Positions 54,980 to 64,000 of a DNA stretch of 64,000 bases are shown in pieces. The DNA lies in NCBI GenBank assembly GCA_963971305.1, contig OZ020306.1:69599022-69663021 (forward strand), written 5' to 3'. Position 1 is the first letter of the stretch. Each line of letters opens with the position of its first letter. Made by a program: the position numbers and the translations under genes. The notes beneath the pieces are model-generated. The model saw nothing but the letters and a program-made list of their open reading frames with translations, was not told where the DNA came from and made no database searches. This DNA comes from Arcuatula senhousia. Taxonomy: Eukaryota > Mollusca > Bivalvia > Mytilida > Mytilidae.

Positions 54980-56342
54980 ATGATTGAGATTTAAGCAATA
55001 TATGGTAAACAAATATCTATGGAACGCAATAGCTGCCTTATGATGATATGTTTCATTATGTGATGATACTTCTTCATTATGTGATGATACTTTGTCATTA
55101 TGTGATGGTACTTTGTCATTATGTGATGATACTTTGTCATTATGTGGTGATACTTCTTCATTATGTGATGATACTTTGTCATTATGTGATGGTACTTTGT
55201 CATTATGTGATGATACTTCTTCATTATGTGATGGTACTTCTTCATTATGTGATGATACTTTGTCATTATGTGATGATACTTTGTCTTTATGAGATCAAAG
55301 TTTATTATCATGAACAGCGCTAAAAAAATATTCTTTTCTTATGACAAATATTTTGTTCGACCCATAGTTTTTCTGCGTATCCCCCCCCCCCCAAAAAAAA
55401 AATTGTTTCCAAATGGTTTGTTTCTCGAATTTCAAATCCATAACGAATGCATAATTTATTATATATTAAAACTTTGTAAACAACATTTTTCTTCTTTAGT
55501 GGCTAATTACTTTGTTTTTTAACTAGTGTTGATAGACGCGACCTCTAGTGATAGATTGTATTTTTTTCTGTTATTTCTGAATGAAAGACGCTAAACCCGA
55601 ACAGTTTAAAACATAGATTTAAATCCCGAGCTTAAAATTTAAAGAACTAAAAAAAAACATGTTAATGAACCTTTAAGTAAAACCACATGAAAGAAGAAAA
55701 ATGTTATTTACAAAGTTTAATATATAAAAAAAATATATATTGGCTATTTATTTAGAATTCGAGAAAGCGACCCTTTGGAAACTTTTGGGGTTTTTTTTTT
55801 TTTGGGGGGGGGGGGGGGGTACACAGAAAAACTACCTGTTGTTACTATTTTATCAGCGCTGTTCATAATAACAAACTCTGATCTCATAAAGACAAAGTAT
55901 CATCACATAATGACAAAGTATCATCACATAAAGAAGAAGTATCATCACATAATGACAAAGTATCATCACATAATGAAGAAGTACCATCACATAATGACAA
56001 AGTATCATCACATAATGACGAAGTATCATCACAAAATGACAAAGTATCACCACATAATGAAGAAGTATCATCACATAATGACAAAGTACCATCACATAAT
56101 GACAAAGTATCATCACATAATGAAGAAGTATCATCACATAATGACAAAGTACCATCACATAATGACAAAGTATCATCACATAATGAAGAAGTATCATCAC
56201 ATAATGACAAAGTACCATCACATAATGACAAAGTATCATCACATAATGAAGAAGTATCATCACATAATGAAACACATCATCATAAGGCAGCTATGGCGTT
56301 CCATATGATTGAGATTTACTCAATATATGGTAAACAAATATC
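54980..56342. mobile_element. Fold-back structure of 21 bp repeats within a 38 bp direct repeat
   Basis: Direct repeats of 38 bp (atgattgagattta.., then caatatatggtaaacaaata) lie at 54980-55017 and 56305-56342 with two differences. Immediately inside them are inverse ends (atggaacgcaatagctgcct / aggcagctatggcgttccat). The arms then consist of 21 bp units (tcattatgtgatgatacttt and one base): 11 regular units at 55053-55283 and 18 in inverse at 55906-56284. The arms end at an inverse agcgctgttcat, with a spacer of about 525 bp. Translations such as KYHHIM repeats are artefacts. Transposon class unknown. Confidence 0.85.
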
Positions 56343-58607
56343 ACAGCTAGCTTTTACTAATACGTATTTTGATATTGCTTTTTAGAAGGACTGATTCCAA
56401 AGGATTTCAAATACAATTATTGTATTTTCTTGTTCTCATCAGAAGAACAGATTGAAGCAATTAACTTACTAATGTTATACATATAAACCTGTCGCTTAAT
56501 ATAAATGTATCCGTATAAATTCAAAGTTCAAAACCGGCAAAGGTAATAAGCAAAATGATCATAAGTTGCACACCCTAAATGGTAAGTTTTGTTGAATTAA
56601 ATGTTAATTCCTTTGGCAAGGTCGATACACAACGAAATGAATGGTTGGAGTTTATGCTTAGTTTTATTCCCAAGCAGTGGTGATAAGATGAAAATGAAAT
56701 ATGATGCAGCAAGAAGTGTGATGCCGGGGAAGCAGTACTATAACTTAATCGGAGAACGTTTTTTAATTTTTTTTTTTTTGCGAAATCGAAATGGAAGCAA
56801 TTGCTTCCACTGCTAACATTGTGTTACGCCGCTGAAACGTCATTTACAAACACTCCTTTTCGTGGGTAAAAGAAGGAGAAAATTTGTATACTGATATGAG
56901 ATGCAAAGTTTATTATAGGGTTACTATACTAGTTCATGTTTGATATCAATATTTTGAAATGATAAAGGAAATGAATTATTTTCTGTGTGCATAGCTCTAA
57001 TCTTAATGAACAGGTCGTATCCATTTGAAAGATTCTTCTTGAAGAGCTGCTCTTTAACAATATCAGGTGCTGATCTGAGGAAAGTCGTACCTCTTTCCCC
57101 ACTGACGCGGACAAAAATTAAGATTTTTGCAGACTAAAAAAAATATTATTAACATTTTTTGCAAAAAAAAAAACCTCTTTCCGCCCCTCTCCCCTAAACT
57201 AAAATCCTCAGGCCAGGTTTTCAAAGGTATCACAAAGTTGGTCGTAAGACATATCGCATGTCATAAGTTACAATCATGTTATGACCATCACAAGTCCCTG
57301 GCATATATTTGCCGGACGTGCACACCTGAGAAATATTTTACTTATGCACTACAGGTTAACGACTTCCGGGTAGGCCTCTCCATTGAAAATCTGTTGAAAT
57401 TAAAGTGCAACTAAAACGCCTATAACAACTTTATTTCATTTTATAGATCTTTATTTTCTAAGATCAAAGCAAAAAACCCGACTTGATTCCGATGACAAAT
57501 AACAAAGATATTGACAATTTAGTGTTAATTTCTTAAAATCTCACCTTTATAACTTCCGCTTTCGCGTAACTAATTCCACTGATTGTGCAACGTCAGAGGG
57601 GGAACCGATAAATTTGTTTACACTAGTTACAATAGCAAACGGTAGTTATCTTTACAATTTATTAGTAATGAAATGATGATTAATGCATCCAGAATTGAAA
57701 TATGTTATATAAAACATGTAAAATATATGTTTAATCACAAAAACTGTATTCAGTATAATCGTGATAATAATTGTTGAATTGTAGATGAAAAAGTAATAAA
57801 AGAAAATCGTAATTTAATAAAAGAAGCTTATTCCTCGAGGCTTATTCTATTTTAATGATACTGATTATCTGTTGCATGAAATGAAGTTTTGAGGAAGAAG
57901 CACAGACACGTGTGTGTCCATTCTAAATTTCCTTGGCTTTCAGATATTTTCGGTGTGACCGACACTAAAAGTATTACATATTAATTTACAGGAAGCTTAG
58001 ACAATTAGATTAGCATTTTGGCATTCACTAATTGAACATTATTTCATGGTTTCCTATACTCTAGCATAGACGTGTACCCGTTTGTCTGTTCTCGCTATTT
58101 TTATGGCCCGACCACGTATGTGGATCGGCCATATAGTTTTACCCTTGTCCGTCCGTACATACGTCCGTAACACTTTGCTTAAGTTCTTGATTGAGGTCAA
58201 TAACTCGGATACTAGATGTTGAGGGTCAATGATATTCCACCACTAGATGTCTTTTGGGTAGCACTACACCATCCTCTAGTTAGTCGCAGTGACCTATACT
58301 TTAAGCATGAACGACTTTGGTTAAGTTCTAGGTTAAGGTCCATAACTCTGATACATTTTAAGCACGGGAGGGCCATCTGTGACTCATACACACATTTTTA
58401 GTTTACTGGTGGATTTTTTGGAAAGTTTGACAGATGAGACCACGCCAAACAATTCATAGTTCGTCGGACAATTTATGAAAAAAATAAGCTGCAAGCGGGC
58501 GAAATGTGTATGCCCATCTACGAACGTATAGCATATTAGTGTTTAGGCGAATCCACCTGTTCGTTCGTCCGTACCAAATGTTACGAGGTGAAGCATTATG
58601 ATTCAAT
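56343..58607. other. Non-coding with a decayed repeat
   Basis: Short frames (plus 56601-56816, plus 57127-57414) show no domain. At about 58105-58370 a decayed core-repeat element appears: a hairpin (ggcccgaccacgtatgtgga tcggcc) and units with ttaagttctaggttaaggtc. Confidence 0.45.
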
Positions 58608-58840
58608 TCAATTCTTTATTTGTCTAATTTGGTCCCACTGGTGGCATATTACATATAAAAATATTTGACAAAGACAGACCAGAACTATACGGTAACATTA
58701 GAATAACAAGATAATTAAGTAAAAAAAAAATGAATACACAATGTGATGTGTTTGTATTATTGTTTACAACTAAAATAATTTAAGATAATAAATAAGCATA
58801 GTACATATTTGTGTTTACTTTGTATATGGCAAAACCACAT
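58608..58840 (-). mobile_element. LINE 3'-end fragment
   Basis: attcaattcaattctttatt followed by ggtcccactggtggcatatt is the minus-strand 3' terminus style of the LINEs in this window (compare tttatttcctaatcataggg at about 11776). There is no coding part. It abuts the left arm of the large inverted repeat. Confidence 0.55.
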
Positions 58841-61800
58841 AGTCTATCAGCCAAATCGAAAAAAGCCTCTAGTTTTCGAGATGAATGTCTACCCCTGGGA
58901 ACAGCAGTTTTTTGGTGGTTTGGTATAGTTTAACATCTAAACTTTCAAATTTACCTTGTTATACCGGACAAAAAGTGTCCAAACAGGGTATAACATGCGC
59001 CATTTTGAATGCACCCATTTCGACAGACACATATAATTTTGAAAGCATTGAATTCATATTGCTGTCAATTTTTTACAATGCGATGGAATATAATTTTGTA
59101 AGGTGTTATTTAATCCGTCCAATATAAATAAAAATATGCCGTATAATATTTATCGATAAGTATCGATGAATTACCGATATCGGGGCTCTTTTAAACACTC
59201 TGTAGACGTGGCTTTTTTGTTTAATTTTTGTCATTTTTTCGTCGCTGTAGTCATATTTGCTATGTATATTTGCTTTCAATGACCATAAATCGTTCATTGA
59301 TATGTATTCTTATCATAACAGTCGATGGTTATTTGGAAAGTTACACCAATGGGCAGATAATCGAGCCTCAATACTTCCTATGCATATTTGAGCTAAAACC
59401 TTAGTACAGAAACGATACATTTAACATTCTGTTACATGACATCTATTCGATAAAAAATAGGTTTTTATTTCAAATGACTTTTGTGTGGTAATATACAAAT
59501 ACACATCGATATACTCATCAAGAACCAAATTTGCACAATGCTCTTTTAGTAAAAGGGTGAACATGCTTCTGAAATAGTTACTAAGACAATGTTTTGTTCT
59601 CTGATACCAAATGAATAATTGCACAAAACGGTTCAAACATGTAGAAATATAGTATAATTGAATAAATGTACAATATATAACTGCTCATTTTCCTTGTTTA
59701 CTTTGTTATTTCCATATCTTTTCATAAAATATTTGATGTGCAAATTTCAAAATTTGACTATATGTATTATAAGTTCTAAGACGAGTAAGCTACATCTCAT
59801 TTTAAAGAAATGTCACTATAAATGAAAGTATTTTCCTGCATCAATAAAACAATAACCTTTTGATATAAATCGGTATAGTTTTTTTTCTTATTTCAATAGT
59901 TACATTGTCGAAAAAAGGGGGGGCTAATCTAGAAGTGTATTGTTTGAAAACTACCTTTTTAGGGAGGCAACGAAATGCATCGAAAGGTTAAAACCGTCAC
60001 TACAGAAATCATTTAGCACATATGTTGCAAAAGTGTTAAGTCGTGCATTTGTTGGGGAGATGTTTGTTGTATCTCGGCACCAATTACATAAATGTCAAAC
60101 GTACATGTTTTCCTGTCCTAAATTTTCCGTTTGCATTAGTAAGTATACTATAATGTGATATGATATATTGTTATATACAATTTTAAATTAAAAAATATGT
60201 ATAAACTGCTCAATTAGTAGAAATAATCTTTTTTGGGGTTCCCTTTCCTTTTGTTTAAACATCACATTTACGTTAAGGAGGTACATCTTGAATGCTCTTG
60301 AGTTAGTCTCAAATGTACAGCATATGTTTAACAAAACAGTGTTTATTGAAAGGTTAGTTTTGTTGTCCTTACATAACAGTCAGAGTCATGTTATCCTCTG
60401 GCCATGTATATGTAAAATTCTACATGTTAAACATACTAGTTAATACAATTTGAACTTGAAATTTGATAGCATTGCTCTAATGTTTAAAACTTTCTGCAAA
60501 CTTTTAAGACGTAAAATATTGTTTATATCTCATACCGTCAATGTGCTTCCTGGGACTTCATAGCAAAAGGTTTTAACGATGATCAAGTCTACATCAATGA
60601 AATGTCTTTGCTTCATTTGATAAGTGTTCGGGAGAGTGGCTTTGCTGTTTCCGACAGTAACTTTAATATAACAATGCATTACATTTTAATAAGTAGTTTG
60701 TAAAAAAAACATTGTGAAATATTTGTTCCGATATTTTTGAATTACTTGTTATCGAAAGATGCTCACCAAATACAGAAACACACGTACGTCTTGTCGTATC
60801 CAGACGCTGGTTCAAAGACAACAAACTCTGCTTACAGTTATACACATTTATTTACAAGATATAGCCTGTTTGTTTTCAATAATGTGTTTTAACATGTCAA
60901 AATATAATTATTAATCCCGCTCCACCATCAACACTTTTGTGTTGAAGAACACATCAAAGCGATAAATTATCCGTTCAAATTTCAAAATTGTCAAAACCCT
61001 AAGGTTCTTTCTACTCCAGACATAGGTTGGTCTTAGTTATAATTTTGATTTCTAGGTAGGCATTTTTGTTATAATTATTCTATGCTCCTCATATTCATAT
61101 AGTGTTTGGCATTTCCAACTTTTGGTAGAGCGCCTCTGATGAGTCTTGAATAGACAAAACGCGCGTCAGGCGTAGCAAAATTCATTGTCTGGAACTTTGT
61201 CATGTTTGTTGTAATTTATATATTACAACAAAGATCAAACAATACACTTTGCATTTTATATCTATTTCAAATCTACTTTACACAGAAAAAGTGCATGTGG
61301 AGAAATATTCTTCTTTAAAACATCTGGATAGAATCTTCTTCCAGACAATGCAACTGTGACTATTTATTACTACAACTTACTTTATAGAACTGCAGTGCTG
61401 AACTGATGATGAACGAAGCTTAGAGGTACCAATTGAACATGTGAATGTCAAAAAGTCCGAAAGGGCAAAGACAAAACCAGAAAACACAAACGACAAAAAC
61501 ATGAGGAAACAGACTACACAAAAACAATGATTAGCAATTAAGATAACGAACTCATGTCATAACTAGAGTGAACTTTACAATCATTTTTTTCAAAAACTAA
61601 TTTTGCATAAAACATTTTAGGTTTTCCATAATATGTTTACCAGTATATGCTTAAAATTTTTATGTATATCTTCATATTCATTAATAGTACAGTATTATAA
61701 AACTGTTCGCATAAAATAAGTACGTGTTGGGTAAAATGACTCGAGGATTTTTAGATTAATGCACAGACAGATATGAAAAGTGCATGTATAACCATAGATC

Positions 61801-63207
61801 ATCCCTCATCTTTGATATCTGGCCATAAAACAAATTTGGTTAAACAAATATTATCTAAATCGCAAAACAACTAATTAAAGAAAATGGCAAATGTATCGCT
61901 TACAAATTGAATTTTAAATAAAGCTGTATTCTGATATTGCAGTCGGAACAACAAAATGTACAAGACAGGCAACACATATTCCAAATTGCATACAAGTACT
62001 GTTTTGAACTATTTAGATAAAAATGTAATTTCTTAGACATTTGTATACATATAAAAGGGTATAGATTTATTTTTAAAACATGAGAATATTTTTTTTCTCG
62101 AATAAACTTATTTAATTTAGGTAACAACTAAACTACCGAACTGTGATGATCATTCTCATATATCCAAGAAGAATATACCAAACAATGCATGACATACCAG
62201 AGAAATTGAAGCTCACAATCGTCCTGATTTGGTACAACCAGGTTTTATGCTGCCAAACCTTCCTCTATCAAAGAGAGATAGGCTTTTCGTTTTTTTTTCA
62301 GAGCAGGCGTTAACAAATGCACTATAAATTGGCGTATAGCACATCAAAGTAAACAAGGAAATATGCCTTTAGATATTGTAAATCTATCTAATGATAATAT
62401 TGATAATATTTTTACATGTTTGAACCATTTTGTGCATTTTATTTCGTACTAAAGAACAAAATATTGTGATACTTAAAACTTTAAAAGCATCTACATATAC
62501 CCCCCTTTTTACTAAAACAAGCATTGTGCAAATGTGGTTCTTGATGAGTATATCAATGTGTAAATTGTATATTACCACACATTTGAAATAAAAACCTATT
62601 TTTTATCGAATAGATGTCATTTAACAGAATGTTAAATGCATCGTTTCTGTACTAAGGTTTTAGCTCAAATATGCATAGGAAGTAATGAGGCTCGATTATC
62701 TGCCCATTGGTGTAACTTTCTAAATACCCATCGACTGTTATGATCAGAATACATATCAATGGACGATTAATGGTCATTGAAAGCAAACATACATTGCAAA
62801 TATGACTACAGCGACGAAAAAATGACAAAAATTAAGCGAAAAAAGCCACGTATACAGAGTGTTTAAAAGAGCCCCGATATCGGTACTTCATCGATACTTA
62901 TCGATAAATATTATACGCCATATTCTTATTTATATTATACTGATTACATAACACCTTACAAAATTATATTCCATCGCATTGTAAAAATTTGACAGCAATA
63001 TGAATTCAATGCTTTCAACATGATTTGTGTCTGTCAAAATGGGTGCATTCAAAATGGCGCATGTTATACCCTGTTTGGACACTTTTATTCTGGTATAACA
63101 AGGTAAATTTGAAAGTTTAGATGTTAAACTATAGAAAACCACCAAAAAACTGCTGTTCCCAGGGGTAGACATTCAAAATGCTATTTTTGAGGGTTGGCTG
63201 ATAGACT
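58841..63207. mobile_element. 4.4 kb structure with ~810 bp inverted terminal arms
   Basis: Left arm 58841-59650 and right arm 62400-63207 are inverse copies along their whole length, about 93 percent alike by eye in the outer part. Both start agtctatcagccaa and share tatcgataagtatcgatg, ggggctcttttaaacactct and caccaatgggcagataatcg. The spacer (59651-62399) holds the intact outer repeat (about 60917-61190) and a dispersed repeat at 61445-61530. No transposase frame and no obvious target duplication. An 80-residue frame persists in both arms (58885-59127 plus; 62930-63172 minus), which may simply reflect recent origin. Confidence 0.85.
59651..62399. other. Spacer of the large inverted repeat
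   Basis: AT-rich. A plus-strand frame at 59940-60158 is unrecognised. The repeat at about 60917-61190 includes gagcgcctctgatgagtctt and acgcgcgtcaggcgta, a dispersed mussel-type repeat that serves as the uninterrupted reference for the nest at 25121-26940. A relative of the 49420-49620 repeat lies at about 62190-62285. Confidence 0.5.
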
Positions 63208-64000
63208 AACAGCCCAGAGAATGTTTAGAAGAGAAAATCTGATGTTATTTTAATAACAAAAGAAATGGATACTTTTTACTAATTAAATATATTGAAGAAC
63301 TTCAAAATTTTACTTTGTCTGTTTGCAGAGGGCACCAAGGGACTATGCTCTAGGATATGCGTGATGTGTTTAACATGTTTTATATTTTACTGTAAACGTA
63401 ATAAAATTTTAGACGCTAACTATGAACATTATATGCCCACCAACAGTATGAAGCCATTTATTACAAATACTGTGGACTCAAGGAATTTATTTATTTTATT
63501 TTATTTAATTCTATATATTTTTTTTATTACGTTTCTATTTCAATACGATAATACAACACTGAATTTGAGAAGATGTTCGAGTTTGAAATTACTTGTCACC
63601 AAATTGTTAATTGCCCCCCTATGGTGACATATTGGTTGTCTAATTTCGTTTAACTTCACACCTGTGTTTGTTTGTTCGTCGCAAAAGGTAGTCCATACTC
63701 AGCATGGGTTAATAATTAAGGTAATTATCATAAGGACTGGAATCCTGAAACCGTCCAATTCCAACATAGGCCTGCATATTAGACATATATGATTTAAATT
63801 AACACTTTGGATCATAAAGACAACACAACTGTTTAAAATAGATATGTTCCTTTGATTGCATCATGTATGTGTACTGATCGCTGCAGTAAAAACTTTCAAT
63901 TTTGTGGAAATCTGACAATCATAATTGCTTAAATCATAGGATTTAACCAAAGAATTGGAGTACTTTAATTCCTTGATTTAACATTTTATACAAATTTTAA
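63208..64000. other. Non-coding, no gene recognised
   Basis: A 111-residue plus frame at 63292-63627 is rich in hydrophobic residues but has no motif or splice context. Nothing else was seen. Confidence 0.4.

Noticed and set aside
55053..56284. Regular 21 bp repeats suggesting a CRISPR array
   Set aside because: There are no unique spacers between units, and the DNA is animal with introns.
54991..56308. Long frames rich in KYHHIM or LHYVMI repeats on both strands
   Set aside because: The 21 bp unit is divisible by three and lacks stops in several frames, so frames open on both strands at once. Low-complexity artefact of the fold-back.
63292..63627. 111-residue hydrophobic frame
   Set aside because: No domain, no splice or promoter support, and composition typical of T-rich non-coding DNA.

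Overview
This window is animal nuclear DNA, most likely from a bivalve and probably a mytilid mussel. It is AT-rich and intron-bearing. It is dominated by non-LTR retrotransposon remnants, tRNA-derived SINEs, hairpin-ended Helitron/Helentron-like repeats with 155-173 bp internal repeats, MITEs and satellites. It carries two genes of the C1q-domain class that is greatly expanded in bivalves, and one lophotrochozoan-style peptide GPCR. No bacterial operon, CRISPR array or rRNA gene is visible, and the tRNA-like sequences are SINE heads.

Layout. 0-9.3 kb: tandem repeats (173 bp, ~110 bp, ~135 bp), three small MITEs, and a 1.4 kb element with 155 bp core repeats. 10.6-15.2 kb: a plus-strand LINE (LINE-P here) split by a 237 bp element and by a 3.1 kb minus-strand LINE (LINE-1 here) that keeps a 786-codon reverse transcriptase ORF. 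19.5-22.2 kb: a class A GPCR on the minus strand, with a long first exon and, I propose, a short second exon that replaces the last residues of the intronless reading. 22.8-33.3 kb: repeats, including a 59 bp minisatellite and a five-layer nest of mobile elements at 25.1-26.9 kb. 33.3-40.9 kb: another minus-strand LINE (LINE-3) split by a 5.27 kb compound element of GGCGGCCATTTT-type repeats that ends in four hairpin modules.

42-54 kb: the main host locus. Two minus-strand C1q-domain genes lie in tandem. Gene A (43.9-48.3 kb) reads cleanly as three phase-matched exons. It encodes a type II membrane protein with a tyrosine-bearing cytoplasmic tail, a transmembrane segment, a short coiled stalk and a C-terminal C1q head. 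Gene B (52.1-54.0 kb) has a signal peptide, a longer coiled coil and the same stalk end and head, but two frame breaks. Each gene has an array of the same 70 bp satellite about 1-1.3 kb past its stop, so gene and satellite appear to have been duplicated together.

54-64 kb: no recognisable host gene. It holds a 1.3 kb fold-back of 21 bp repeats inside a 38 bp direct repeat, and a 4.4 kb structure with inverted arms of about 810 bp and no visible transposase.

Identities come from reading motifs and comparing copies within the window; no database search was run. Percentages and copy numbers are by-eye estimates.
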